Origin: an uncultured Oscillospiraceae bacterium
GTDB lineage: Bacteria > Bacillota > Clostridia > Oscillospirales > Acutalibacteraceae
NCBI GenBank assembly: GCA_900539165.1
Contig: UQAZ01000010.1
Coordinates: 15,640 to 79,639, forward strand
DNA: 64,000 nt
Direction: 5' to 3'
Below, piece after piece: positions 46,774-55,534 of the stretch. The position numbers were made by a program, and so were the translations under genes. Under the pieces are notes generated by a model, which saw only the letters and a list, made by a program, of their open reading frames with translations, did not search any database and was not told the origin of the DNA. Positions within the stretch are counted from its first letter, which is position 1. Every line of letters begins with the position of its first letter.

Positions 46774-47451
46774 TTAAGACTGCTTTATAACAGCCTTGTA
46801 GCCTACTCCGTGTACCGTTAATATTTCAAATTCTCTGCATTTGGCAAATTTATCCCTGAGCTTTGTCATATATACATCAACTGTTCTCGTGCCTGATTTT
46901 GAATCGGCACTCCAAAACTCATTCATAAGCTGCGCCCTTGAAAATGTCCTTTTGGGATTAGACAGCATTTTATATATAATATTAAACTCTCTTGTGGTGA
47001 GGGGGATTCCTTCGCCTTTATAAGACGCAATTCTCTCGTCGGCGTCAAGAATCAGGCTGCCTATTGCGATTCGCTTGCTTTCGGACAGTCCTGCTCTGCG
47101 GAAAACTGCGTTCATTCTTAAAACAAGCTCTTCGGGTATAATAGGCTTTGTTATATAATCGTCAATTCCGAGCGTATAGCCGTGCCTTTTCAACTCTAAG
47201 TCGTTTTTGCTTGATATTAGAATAATCGGAAGTTCGGTGCTTTGAGCGCGAATGTTTTTTGCAAGTTCAAAGCCCTCGCTGTCGGATGCACCGGTATCCG
47301 ATATTACCATATCGAACATACCGTCATACATTGCATTATATGCCGTGCCTGCATCTGCGCAGCCCGCCGCTTCAAAACCGTTTTCTCTGAGATATTCACA
47401 AATTGATTCATTAAGCTCTTTATCGTCATCGACTACCAATATTTTGAACAT
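46774..47451 (-). CDS. OmpR/PhoB-family response regulator (orphan)
   Basis: 225 aa. Receiver domain with the acidic triad VVDDD, phospho-acceptor Asp in MVISDTGASD, and KPI lysine; then a winged-helix DNA-binding domain (LTTREFNIIYKML, RTVDVYMTKLRDKF, TVHGVGYK). No histidine kinase gene is adjacent. Just upstream of the EPS operon on the same strand, but separated by a terminator, so control of EPS is only a guess. Confidence 0.94.
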   Translation of the reverse strand: MFKILVVDDDKELNESICEYLRENGFEAAGCADAGTAYNAMYDGMFDMVISDTGASDSEGFELAKNIRAQSTELPIILISSKNDLELKRHGYTLGIDDYITKPIIPEELVLRMNAVFRRAGLSESKRIAIGSLILDADERIASYKGEGIPLTTREFNIIYKMLSNPKRTFSRAQLMNEFWSADSKSGTRTVDVYMTKLRDKFAKCREFEILTVHGVGYKAVIKQS

Positions 47452-47483
47452 AGTGCATTTCCTTTCAAGTTTTATTCGCCGTA

Positions 47484-47512
47484 ATTATATCAAGAAATAT
47501 TTACCATTACAA
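47484..47512 (-). promoter_or_regulatory. Promoter of the response regulator gene
   Basis: On the minus strand TTGTAA, 17 bp, TATAAT, about 35 bp upstream. Confidence 0.75.
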
Positions 47513-47572
47513 TAGAATGAAAAGGAAATTAATATTTTATTAAACAAATATTCAATAAAAATTTTAATAAAA

Positions 47573-47603
47573 AAGCAATCGCATATAAAAAATGCGACTG
47601 CTT
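47573..47603 (-). terminator. Terminator of the Dabb gene
   Basis: AAGCAGTCGCAT and ATGCGATTGCTT (one G-U) with TTTTTT after it on the minus strand. Confidence 0.8.
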
Positions 47604-47616
47604 AATTTATGACTTA

Positions 47617-47907
47617 TTACATTTCAAAATCAATAGCTATTGATCTCTCCGCAACGGCGTGCATATGCTTCTTTACAACAGAGCAATGATACTCGTCCTG
47701 CTGATATTCCTCAAGTGCTTTTGCATCGTCGAGGATAACCTGAAGAATTATATCATACGAACGGGGAGAATGCAAAAAATCAACTCCCACCTCAATGCCT
47801 CTGAGCAGGGGAACATTGCCCTGCATAGAACGCAGAATTTCTGCTGCTTTGGCACATTCTTCGGGTGAATTGTCCTTTAGCTTGAAACAAACTGTATGCT
47901 TAATCAT
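47617..47907 (-). CDS. Dabb (stress-responsive A/B barrel) domain protein
   Basis: 96 aa: IKHTVCFKLKD at the start and SYDIILQVILDDAKALEEYQQDEYH match the dimeric alpha/beta barrel family, whose members are mostly uncharacterised. Good ribosome site (ggaggtaattt). Flanked by terminators on both sides, so probably its own transcript or read-through from rny. Confidence 0.88.
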   Translation of the reverse strand: MIKHTVCFKLKDNSPEECAKAAEILRSMQGNVPLLRGIEVGVDFLHSPRSYDIILQVILDDAKALEEYQQDEYHCSVVKKHMHAVAERSIAIDFEM

Positions 47908-47921
47908 TTGAAATTACCTCC

Positions 47922-47947
47922 AAAAAAAGGGAGTCAATCGACTCCCT
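47922..47947 (-). terminator. Terminator of rny
   Basis: GAGGGAGTC-GATT-GACTCCC followed by TTTTTT on the minus strand. Confidence 0.9.
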
Positions 47948-47954
47948 CATAAAT

Positions 47955-49508
47955 TTATTTTGCAATATCGGAATGTCTGCTTTCACGGATTATGTTTACC
48001 TTAATCTGTCCCGGATATTCCATTTCTTCCTCAATCTTCTTTGCGATTTCGTGAGCAATGTATGGCATTTTTTGGTCTGAGATTACCTCAGGCTTAACCA
48101 TAACTCTTACCTCACGGCCTGCCTGAATGGCATAAGCCTTTTCAACGCCGTTGAAGCTTGTTGAAATTTCCTCAAGCTGCTGCAAACGCTTGATATAGTT
48201 TTCGATGTTCTCTCGTCTTGCACCCGGTCTTGCGGCACTTACCGCATCCGCTGCCTGAACAAGACAAGCAACTATCGTCTTGCATTCAACATCACCGTGG
48301 TGAGCCTGAATAGCGTGAACAACCGCTTCGTTTTCTTTATACTTTCTTGCGTATTCAACACCGAGAGCAACGTGACTTCCTTCCATTTCGTGGTCGAGAG
48401 CCTTACCGATGTCGTGAAGCAAGCCTGCTCTTCTTGCAAGTCTTTCGTCAGCGCCTAACTCGGCAGCCATAAGACCTGCAATGTATGAAACCTCGAGAGA
48501 GTGCTTTAATACGCTTTGACCGTAAGAAGTACGGAATTTAAGCTTTCCGAGAAGCTTAACAAGCTCCGGATGAATTGAGCCGCAGTTTGCACTGATGACT
48601 GCCTTTTCACCCTCGGCTTTGATAGTTTGTTCTATCTCCTTGCGGGATTTTTCGTACATTTCCTCAATTCTTGTAGGATGGATTCTGCCGTCCTGAATGA
48701 GCCTTTCGAGTGTGAGCCTTGCGATTTCTCTGCGTACAGGGTCAAATGAGCTTACCGTGATAGCCTCCGGCGTGTCATCGATAATAAGCTCTACACCTGT
48801 AATCTTTTCGATTGAGCGAATGTTTCTGCCCTCACGGCCGATAATTCTGCCCTTTGTTTCGTCAGACGGTAATGCAACAACCGATACGGTGGTTTCTGCG
48901 GTGTGGTCTGCGGCACAGCGCTGAATTGCAGTGCCGATAATCTCTCTTGCAATTACATCGCTTTGGTCCTTAATCATCTGCTCGTGTTCGAGGATTCTCT
49001 TGCTCTTTTCAACATCAAGCTCGCTTTCGAGTGAACTTAAAAGTTGTGCCTTTGCATCCTCCTGTGATAAGCCTGAGATTCTTTCAAGCATATCAAACTG
49101 ACTTTTCTTGATGCCATCGATTTCGAGTAATTTGTCGTCAGCCTGCTTAATTTTGTCGGCAAGGCTTTCGTTTTTCTTTTCCAATGTGTCGGCTCTTTTG
49201 TCAAGATATTCCTCACGCTGGTTAAGTCGTTTTTCCTGTTTTTGTACTTCATTTCTTCTCTCACGAATGTCACGGTCGGCATCTGAGCGAAGCTTGTGTA
49301 TTTCGTCCTTAGTCTCTACGAGTTGAGCTTTCTTGTTCTTCTCAGCCTCGTTAAGAGCGTCTGTCAAGATTTTGTTTGCTTCCTCTTTGGCGTTGACGAT
49401 TTTTCCCTCGTCGTCCTTCGTCTTCTTTGTCATACCGATAAAGAATCCAAGCACACCAAATACTATGGCGCAAACGACTGCAATAATAACAGCCACGATT
49501 ACCTTCAT
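47955..49508 (-). CDS. rny: Ribonuclease Y
   Basis: 517 aa endoribonuclease that starts mRNA decay at the membrane. N-terminal helix ([23 protein letters not shown]), long coiled coil (about 35-150), KH domain ([22 protein letters not shown]) and HD domain ([24 protein letters not shown]). Ribosome site aaggaggt. Confidence 0.97.
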   Translation of the reverse strand: MKVIVAVIIAVVCAIVFGVLGFFIGMTKKTKDDEGKIVNAKEEANKILTDALNEAEKNKKAQLVETKDEIHKLRSDADRDIRERRNEVQKQEKRLNQREEYLDKRADTLEKKNESLADKIKQADDKLLEIDGIKKSQFDMLERISGLSQEDAKAQLLSSLESELDVEKSKRILEHEQMIKDQSDVIAREIIGTAIQRCAADHTAETTVSVVALPSDETKGRIIGREGRNIRSIEKITGVELIIDDTPEAITVSSFDPVRREIARLTLERLIQDGRIHPTRIEEMYEKSRKEIEQTIKAEGEKAVISANCGSIHPELVKLLGKLKFRTSYGQSVLKHSLEVSYIAGLMAAELGADERLARRAGLLHDIGKALDHEMEGSHVALGVEYARKYKENEAVVHAIQAHHGDVECKTIVACLVQAADAVSAARPGARRENIENYIKRLQQLEEISTSFNGVEKAYAIQAGREVRVMVKPEVISDQKMPYIAHEIAKKIEEEMEYPGQIKVNIIRESRHSDIAK

Positions 49509-49642
49509 ATCAATAGCACCTCCTTCTGTTTTAATTTTTTCTACATAATCTTTAATTTCAATTTCATCAGAAAAGGTACAGTTTTATGCAATTTAATGTA
49601 TTGTTTCGCCTACAATATATAAACGATACAAAATACAAATCT

Positions 49643-49671
49643 ATGATATACCAATATATTGTATTTGTCAA
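49643..49671 (-). promoter_or_regulatory. Promoter of rny
   Basis: On the minus strand TTGACA, 17 bp, TATCAT, giving a leader of about 130 bp. Confidence 0.75.
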
Positions 49672-49720
49672 GAAATTATTTACATATAAATTGTATGGTT
49701 GGGGCATAATAATTTCGCTC

Positions 49721-49749
49721 TTGACAAACTAAATTCATAGTGTTATCAT
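49721..49749 (+). promoter_or_regulatory. Promoter of the thrS T-box leader
   Basis: TTGACA, 17 bp, TATCAT. Divergent from the rny promoter. Confidence 0.8.
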
Positions 49750-49754
49750 ACAAG

Positions 49755-49977
49755 CAATATCAAAATCTGTGACGGGGATACGGCTCTATCAAGGTAGGCT
49801 AAAGAGAGCATTCGTTTGGTGAAAGAATGTGCCGATAGGGTATTGCTACCACCCCTGAGTGCCTTTAATACAGGTCGGCTTGCTGTCGTTAAATAGCAAA
49901 TGAGAGGCGATGTTTTTATCGCAATTCAGGTGGAACCGTGGATTATATTCACCCTGTTTTTTGCAGGGTGTTTTTTT
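49755..49977 (+). ncRNA. T-box riboswitch (threonyl)
   Basis: Leader RNA that reads uncharged tRNA-Thr. Stem I is closed by gacgggg and cccctgagt. The specifier region (gctaccacc, 49845-49853) offers ACC, a Thr codon. The T-box sequence aggtggaaccgtgg (49928-49941) includes TGGA, which would pair with a tRNA ending UCCA. A terminator follows: CACCCTG-loop-CAGGGTG and seven Ts (49950-49977). Low tRNA charging favours the antiterminator and thrS expression. Confidence 0.92.
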
Positions 49978-50010
49978 ATTTTTTAAGATTTGAGCAAGGA
50001 GGAAAAAACT

Positions 50011-51948
50011 ATGAAAATTATACTCAAGGACGGCTCGGCTTTAGAGTACAGCGAGGCTAAATCCGCTGCCGACATCACAAAAGACATTTCTATGGGACTT
50101 TACAGAAATGCCGCTTGCTGCAAAATTAACGGTGAGGTAAAGGATTTAAGAACAGTTATTGATTCGGACTGCGCACTTGAAATACTTACCTTTGACGATG
50201 AGGACGGAAGAAGAACATTTAATCACACCGCTTCTCACATTATGGCACAAGCTGTTAAGCGCCTTTATCCGGAGGCAAAGCTGACTATCGGCCCTGCTAT
50301 CGAAAACGGCTTTTATTATGACTTTGATGTAGAAAAATCTTTCTCTCCCGACGATTTGCTTAAAATTGAGGCAGAGATGAAAAAAATCGTTAAGGAAAAT
50401 CCTGAAATCGTAAGATTTGAGCTTCCTGTTGATGAGGCAATTAAACTTATGCAGGAGAAGAACGAGCCTTATAAAGTTGAACTCATCGAGGAACACGCCG
50501 CAAAGGGCGAGCCTATCAGCTTTTACGAGCAGGGCGAGTTTACTGAGCTTTGTGCAGGTCCTCACCTTATGGATATGAAAAATGTAAAGGCGTTTAAGCT
50601 TACACAATGCACGGGTGCTTATTGGAGAGGCGACGAGAAAAATAAGATGCTCTGCCGTGTTTACGGTATTGCATTTCCTAAGGCTTCTATGCTTGAGGAG
50701 CATCTTGCTGCTCTTGAGGAGGCAAGAAAGCGTGACCATAATAAGCTCGGCAGAGAGCTTGAGCTTTTCACAACGGTAGATTATATCGGTCAAGGCTTGC
50801 CTATCCTTCTTCCAAAGGGAACTAAGATTATCCAAACGCTTCAGCGTTGGGTAGAGGACGAGGAGGAAAAGAGAGGCTGGCAGCTTACAAAAACTCCGCT
50901 TATGGCAAAATCCGACCTTTATAAGATTTCGGGACACTGGGACCATTATAAAGAGGGAATGTTCGTTCTCGGTGATGAGGAAAAGGACAAGGAAGTATTT
51001 GCACTCCGTCCTATGACTTGCCCGTTCCAATATCAGGCTTATCTTAACAGAGCAAGGTCTTACCGTGACCTTCCACTTAGATATGACGAAACCTCAACTC
51101 TTTTCAGAAACGAGGCGTCGGGTGAGATGCACGGCCTTATCCGTGTTCGTCAGTTCACAATTTCCGAGGGACATCTTATGTGTACTCCGGAACAGCTTGA
51201 GGATGAGTTCAGAAGCTGTCTTGAGCTTACAAATTATATGATGGACGTTCTCGGGCTTAAAGAGGATTTGACCTATCGTTTCTCTAAGTGGGACCCTGAT
51301 GACAGAGATAAGTACATCGGTACCGAGGAACAGTGGAATGAGGCTCAGGGTGTTATGAAGAACATTCTTGACGACCTCGGTATTGATTACAAAATCGGTA
51401 TCGGCGAAGCTGCTTTCTACGGACCTAAACTTGACATTCAGATTAAGAATGTATTTGGCAAAGAGGACACTCTTGTTACTATTCAGGTTGACCAGATGCT
51501 TGCCGAAAAGTTCGGTATGGAATATGTAGATAAGGACGGCACAAAGAAGAATCCTTACATTATCCACAGAACATCAATCGGCTGTTATGAGCGTACTCTT
51601 GCGCTTCTTATCGAAAAATATGCAGGTGCGTTCCCGACATGGCTTGCTCCTGTTCAGGTTAAGTTCCTTCCTGTTGCAGACAGACATCAGGACTATGCCC
51701 GTGAAATGATGGCTAAGCTTCAGGCTGTCGGAGTTCGTTGTGAGCTTGATGACAGAAGCGAAAAGGTTGGCTTTAAGATTCGTTCGGCTCAGCTCGAAAA
51801 GGTGCCTTATATGATTCTTGTCGGTGATAAGGATATTGAGGCAGGTACAATTTCTGTTCGTTCTCGTAAGAACGGCGACGAGGGTGCTATCGATATTGAT
51901 GAATTTGTTAAGAGAATTCGTGAGGAAATCGACTCAAAGGCAAGATAA
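50011..51948 (+). CDS. thrS: Threonyl-tRNA synthetase
   Basis: 645 aa from the ATG at 50011 behind aaggagg. N-terminal TGS domain (KIILKDGSALEYSEAKSAADI), editing/HxxxH region (HTASHIMAQAVKRLYPEAKL), class II core with zinc ligands (RPMTCPFQYQAYL), FRNEASGEMHGLIRVRQF, and the anticodon domain (FLPVADRHQDYAREMMAKL). An in-frame TTG at 49990 lies before the ribosome site and was rejected. Confidence 0.97.
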   Translation: MKIILKDGSALEYSEAKSAADITKDISMGLYRNAACCKINGEVKDLRTVIDSDCALEILTFDDEDGRRTFNHTASHIMAQAVKRLYPEAKLTIGPAIENGFYYDFDVEKSFSPDDLLKIEAEMKKIVKENPEIVRFELPVDEAIKLMQEKNEPYKVELIEEHAAKGEPISFYEQGEFTELCAGPHLMDMKNVKAFKLTQCTGAYWRGDEKNKMLCRVYGIAFPKASMLEEHLAALEEARKRDHNKLGRELELFTTVDYIGQGLPILLPKGTKIIQTLQRWVEDEEEKRGWQLTKTPLMAKSDLYKISGHWDHYKEGMFVLGDEEKDKEVFALRPMTCPFQYQAYLNRARSYRDLPLRYDETSTLFRNEASGEMHGLIRVRQFTISEGHLMCTPEQLEDEFRSCLELTNYMMDVLGLKEDLTYRFSKWDPDDRDKYIGTEEQWNEAQGVMKNILDDLGIDYKIGIGEAAFYGPKLDIQIKNVFGKEDTLVTIQVDQMLAEKFGMEYVDKDGTKKNPYIIHRTSIGCYERTLALLIEKYAGAFPTWLAPVQVKFLPVADRHQDYAREMMAKLQAVGVRCELDDRSEKVGFKIRSAQLEKVPYMILVGDKDIEAGTISVRSRKNGDEGAIDIDEFVKRIREEIDSKAR

Positions 51949-51957
51949 TCGAATAAA

Positions 51958-52000
51958 TAAAAAAGTCGCTGTAAAGTAATACGCTTTACGGCGACTTTTT
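51958..52000. terminator. Bidirectional terminator between thrS and larC
   Basis: AAAAAGTCGCTGTAAAG and CTTTACGGCGACTTTTT, a long stem with T/A runs on both sides. Confidence 0.88.
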
Positions 52001-52015
52001 GTGTGTGTAAAGGTG

Positions 52016-53152
52016 TTAATCTTTACATATTTCTTGCTTGGCTTCAAATATTGATATTCCTTTTTCGTCGGCTGTTTTTGCCAAATCCTCAAATTCTATT
52101 TTCGCTTTTTTAATCCCGTAGCCTTCGCTGCGCTTAATTTTAACTGAATCGGTTTCGACAATCTCTCTGCCGAGCGTTGCTCTTTCGCATTTTACCGCCC
52201 TTATCCCAAGTGTTGTTGTATGCTTGAATATCTGCTCTGCAAAGAAGTCTTTTTTATCTTCTGTGCAGATAACGCTCAGCATATAAGCAGGTCTGCTCTT
52301 TTTCATATATATTGCAGTGGTGTACGCATCGTTTGCGCCTAATGAGAGCATTTTGTTGAGTGCGTATCCTATTTCCTCGCCCGTCATATCATCAACCTGA
52401 GTGCGAAGCTCATACACCGTTTCTTTGCTGTCGTTAGATATGAAAACCCTTACGCAATTAGCTCTGTCAAAGTTTTTAGTACCTGTTCCGTAGCCGATTT
52501 TTTCGCACACCATATTGCATTCGTCGTTGATTTCGTCGGCAAAATGCTTTATCAGCGCCGCCCCTGTCGGAGTAGTAAGCTCCGAAGCTATGTCGCCCCT
52601 GCGTGTTTTTATTCCTTTTAATATTTCAGCTGTTGCCGGAGCAGGAACATTCATTATGCCGTGCATACACTCTACTGTTCCGTATCCTGTTGTGATTGTC
52701 GATGCCGTGATTTTGTCAGGTTTGATACTCTCCAGCAGGAAACAGCAGCTTACTATGTCGGCAATGGCGTCCTTTGCGCCAACCTCGTGAAAGTGTATGT
52801 CGCTCACAGGCATTGCGTGCGCCTTGCTTTCTGCATCTGCAATTATTTTATAAACGGCTTTTGCGTTTTCCTTAACGCTTTCGCTTGCTTCAAGTCCGTT
52901 TATTATGTCGTATATTTCGCTGATGTGCGAGTGCGGATGATGTTCCTCACGGATTTTAACGCAGAATTTCGTTCCACAGATATTGCATTTGCTGTCCGAT
53001 TTGCATTCTACCGAAATTCCGATTGGAGAAAATATTGAGTTAAGCTTGTCAATCGCAACGCTTTTTTCGTCATTGCTAAAAGTGTCTAAGAGCGCACCGC
53101 AAAGCATATCGCCTGCAATGCCCATATTACATTCTACAAAAATCTTTTTCAT
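52016..53152 (-). CDS. larC: Nickel-pincer cofactor synthesis protein LarC
   Basis: 378 aa. LarC inserts nickel into the pincer cofactor of lactate racemase-type enzymes, using CTP. N-terminal ECNMGIAGDMLCGALLD, the His-rich EEHHPHSHISEI, HFHEVGAKDAIADIV, and the C-terminal RTQVDDMTGEEIGYAL are family features. Some LarC genes are split as larC1/larC2 and need a frameshift; this one is a single frame. 4 bp after larB. Confidence 0.92.
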   Translation of the reverse strand: MKKIFVECNMGIAGDMLCGALLDTFSNDEKSVAIDKLNSIFSPIGISVECKSDSKCNICGTKFCVKIREEHHPHSHISEIYDIINGLEASESVKENAKAVYKIIADAESKAHAMPVSDIHFHEVGAKDAIADIVSCCFLLESIKPDKITASTITTGYGTVECMHGIMNVPAPATAEILKGIKTRRGDIASELTTPTGAALIKHFADEINDECNMVCEKIGYGTGTKNFDRANCVRVFISNDSKETVYELRTQVDDMTGEEIGYALNKMLSLGANDAYTTAIYMKKSRPAYMLSVICTEDKKDFFAEQIFKHTTTLGIRAVKCERATLGREIVETDSVKIKRSEGYGIKKAKIEFEDLAKTADEKGISIFEAKQEICKD

Positions 53153-53155
53153 ATA

Positions 53156-53896
53156 CTATTCCTGATGATTAATCATATTTGCTATGTATGCGGCGGAAAA
53201 GCCGTTGTCTATATTTACAACGCTTACATTGCTTGTGCAGCTGTTAAGCATTGACAGTAATGCGCTGACTCCCGAAAACGAAGCACCGTAACCGACAGAG
53301 GTGGGAACTCCTATAACGGGGCAGGGAGCAAGACCTCCGATAACGCTTGCCAAAGCGCCCTCCATTCCGGCAATCGCTATGACTGCCTTTGCGTTTTCAA
53401 ATTTTTCCGCTTTGTCGAGCAGTCTGTGAATTCCTGCCACTCCGACATCGCTTATCAGCTCAACCTCGTTGCCTAATGCCATAGCCGTGTAGTACGCTTC
53501 GTTTGCACAGTATAAATCGCTTGTGCCGGCACAGCAGACTATGATTTTTCCTTTGCCATCGGGTTTTGGCATTTCGCCTGCAACCGCAAGCCGTGATGCT
53601 TCGTCGTAAAATAACTCGAATTTTTGCGAGAGATAATCTGCCTTCGCTTTGTCGGTTCGGGTGATTATCACCGTTTTCTCACCGCTGTTAAATAGGGCGG
53701 TGATTATTTTTTCTATCTGTTCTCGGGTTTTGCCCTCGCCGTAAATGACCTCGCACGCACCGTGACGCAATCGTCTTGATGTGTCAACCGTTGCAAATCC
53801 AAGCTCCTTGTAGCTCAGCGCCTCGGTAGCAGATTCGGCAGTAAGTTCACCGCTTTCGACCTTTTCTAATATATATAATATATCTTTCTTTTTCAT
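53156..53896 (-). CDS. larB: Nickel-pincer cofactor synthesis protein LarB
   Basis: 246 aa. LarB carboxylates and hydrolyses nicotinic acid adenine dinucleotide at the start of pincer synthesis. The C-terminal half is the PurE-like domain: CCAGTSDLYCANEAYYTAMALGN, DVGVAGIHRLL, IAGMEGALASVIGGL, PVIGVPTSVGYG. Promoter on the same strand. No larA or larE gene is in the window. Confidence 0.93.
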   Translation of the reverse strand: MKKKDILYILEKVESGELTAESATEALSYKELGFATVDTSRRLRHGACEVIYGEGKTREQIEKIITALFNSGEKTVIITRTDKAKADYLSQKFELFYDEASRLAVAGEMPKPDGKGKIIVCCAGTSDLYCANEAYYTAMALGNEVELISDVGVAGIHRLLDKAEKFENAKAVIAIAGMEGALASVIGGLAPCPVIGVPTSVGYGASFSGVSALLSMLNSCTSNVSVVNIDNGFSAAYIANMINHQE

Positions 53897-53911
53897 TATA
53901 TCACCTTGTCA

Positions 53912-53940
53912 ATTATCGTTTATATTTCGCTCTGTGTCAA
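53912..53940 (-). promoter_or_regulatory. Promoter of larB-larC
   Basis: On the minus strand TTGACA, 17 bp, GATAAT, only about 15 bp before the start codon. Confidence 0.7.
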
Positions 53941-53977
53941 GTTTTTTGAAAAAAATCAAGAAAATATACAAAACCTA

Positions 53978-54006
53978 TTGACATACTGGGTAATGTGGTT
54001 TATAAT
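53978..54006 (+). promoter_or_regulatory. Promoter of the metY leader
   Basis: TTGACA, exactly 17 bp, TATAAT: a perfect sigma-A consensus. It gives a leader of about 185 bp before metY. Confidence 0.9.
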
Positions 54007-54018
54007 GCAATCATAGCA

Positions 54019-54043
54019 AATACCTACCAAACTCATAGGCATT
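54019..54043 (+). promoter_or_regulatory. Inverted repeat (possible repressor site) at the metY transcription start
   Basis: AATACCTA-N9-TAGGCATT, 8-bp arms with one mismatch. It starts about 12 bp downstream of the -10 box, where a bound repressor would block transcription. Similar in form to sites of Rrf2-type sulfur regulators (CymR/IscR), but this link is inference. Confidence 0.5.
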
Positions 54044-54057
54044 AGGAGGATTATTAA

Positions 54058-54114
54058 ATGAGATATTATTTTACATCACTGCTAAGACAAAATTTTCGTT
54101 TCGGACGAATGTGA
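54058..54114 (+). CDS. 18-codon leader peptide upstream of metY
   Basis: A small frame, MRYYFTSLLRQNFRFGRM, begins 7 bp after a strong AGGAGG ribosome site and ends in TGA, 84 bp before metY. Four of 18 residues are Arg, five are Phe or Tyr, and none is Cys. The ribosome site, well-placed start and basic/aromatic composition suggest real translation and perhaps control of metY. No known leader family was recognised with certainty. Confidence 0.6.
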   Translation: MRYYFTSLLRQNFRFGRM

Positions 54115-54123
54115 TTCTTTGAC

Positions 54124-54153
54124 GAGAGGCTTGCGGCTTTAGCTTCTCTAAAG
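54124..54153 (+). promoter_or_regulatory. Two mutually exclusive hairpins after the leader peptide
   Basis: Hairpin 1: GAGAGGCT (54124-54131) with AGCTTCTC (54141-54148). Hairpin 2: CTTTAG (54137-54142) with CTAAAG (54148-54153). They share bases and cannot form together. CTTTTT follows at 54161-54166, so an attenuator is possible but not proven. Confidence 0.4.
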
Positions 54154-54198
54154 TATTGAGCTTTTTATCACATTTAATTTTGAAAGGAAATAACTGTT

Positions 54199-55476
54199 AT
54201 GTCACAGTATAAATTTGAAACACTCCAACTTCATGTAGGACAGGAATCACCCGACCCGGCAACTGACGCAAGAGCAGTTCCGATTTACCAAACAACTTCT
54301 TATGTATTTCGCAACAGCGACCACGCACAAGCTCGATTCGGACTTGCCGATGCGGGAAATATTTACGGCAGACTTACTAATTCAACTCAGGATGTCTTTG
54401 AAAAAAGAATTGCGGCACTTGAGGGAGGCTCGGCAGCTCTTGCAGTAGCGTCAGGTGCGGCGGCGCTGTCGTATACTTTTGAAGCACTTGCTCAGGCAGG
54501 AGATCATATCGTTGCGGCAAAGACAATTTACGGAGGTACATATAACTTCCTTGCTCATACTTTTCCTCAGCACGGTGTTAATACGACCTTTGTTGACCCG
54601 GACGATCCGCAGAATTTTGAGAACGCAATTCAGGAAAACACCAAGGCTGTGTTTATAGAAACTCTCGGTAATCCGAATTCAAATATTATCGACATTCAGG
54701 CGGTGGCTGATATTGCGCATAAGCACAACATTCCTCTCGTGGTTGACGATACATTTACAACGCCTTATCTTCTCCGTCCGTTTGAGTACGGCGCCGATAT
54801 TATTGCCTTTTCCGCTACTAAATTTGTGGGCGGTCACGGCACAACTTTAGGCGGTGTGGTTGTTGAAAGCGGTAATTTTGATTGGAAAGCGTCGGGCAAG
54901 TTCCCGCAGATTGCAGACCCAAATCCAAGCTATCATGGTGTCAGCTTTGCCGATGCGGCTGGTTCCGCAGCTTTTGTAACATATATCAGAGCCATCTTGC
55001 TTCGTGATACGGGCGCAACAATTTCTCCGTTTAACGCATTTCTTCTCCTCCAGGGTACGGAAACTCTTTCTCTGCGTGTGGAAAGGCATGTTGAAAACGC
55101 AAAAAAGGTTATCGAATTTCTTAATAATCATCCGCTTGTGGAAAAGGTAAATCATCCGTCTCTTGATTCAAGATATAAGGATTTATATAACAAATATTTT
55201 CCAAACGGAGCAGGCTCGATTTTTACATTTGAGATTAAGGGCGGGGAAAAGGAAGCAAAGAAATTTATTGATTCGCTTCAGATTTTCTCGATTCTTGCAA
55301 ATGTAGCAGATGTTAAATCATTAGTTATCCATCCTGCCACAACCACTCATTCTCAGCTCAGCGAGGAGGAACTAAAAGAGCAAAATATTAAACCTAATAC
55401 AATCAGACTTTCAATAGGCACGGAGCATATCGACGATATTATTGCCGACCTGACCCAAGCCTTTGATAAAATATAA
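54199..55476 (+). CDS. metY: O-acetylhomoserine aminocarboxypropyltransferase (sulfhydrylase)
   Basis: 425 aa PLP enzyme of the Cys/Met metabolism family. Makes homocysteine from O-acetylhomoserine and sulfide. FETLQLHVGQESPDPATDARAVPIYQTTSY at the N-terminus, ALEGGSAALAVASG, VVDDTFTTPYLLRPFEYGADI, and the PLP lysine in SATKFVGGHG. Length and N-terminus favour MetY over MetB/MetC. Single gene with its own leader and terminator. Confidence 0.94.
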   Translation: MSQYKFETLQLHVGQESPDPATDARAVPIYQTTSYVFRNSDHAQARFGLADAGNIYGRLTNSTQDVFEKRIAALEGGSAALAVASGAAALSYTFEALAQAGDHIVAAKTIYGGTYNFLAHTFPQHGVNTTFVDPDDPQNFENAIQENTKAVFIETLGNPNSNIIDIQAVADIAHKHNIPLVVDDTFTTPYLLRPFEYGADIIAFSATKFVGGHGTTLGGVVVESGNFDWKASGKFPQIADPNPSYHGVSFADAAGSAAFVTYIRAILLRDTGATISPFNAFLLLQGTETLSLRVERHVENAKKVIEFLNNHPLVEKVNHPSLDSRYKDLYNKYFPNGAGSIFTFEIKGGEKEAKKFIDSLQIFSILANVADVKSLVIHPATTTHSQLSEEELKEQNIKPNTIRLSIGTEHIDDIIADLTQAFDKI

Positions 55477-55495
55477 TAATCCTCTCAACAAAAAG

Positions 55496-55534
55496 CACCT
55501 TGAAGCATTTGCGAACCGCCTCAAGGTGTTTTTT
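55496..55534 (+). terminator. Terminator after metY
   Basis: CACCTTGA and TCAAGGTG around a 17-nt loop, then TTTTTT. Confidence 0.88.

Noticed and set aside
50146..51030. 294-codon minus-strand frame inside thrS
   Set aside because: Shadow of thrS codon usage; low-complexity Cys/Leu/Phe composition.
52016..53152. Frameshifted larC1/larC2
   Set aside because: One uninterrupted frame covers both halves.
54007..54198. SAM riboswitch before metY
   Set aside because: The leader lacks the conserved S-box core elements and is short; a leader peptide and hairpins explain it better.
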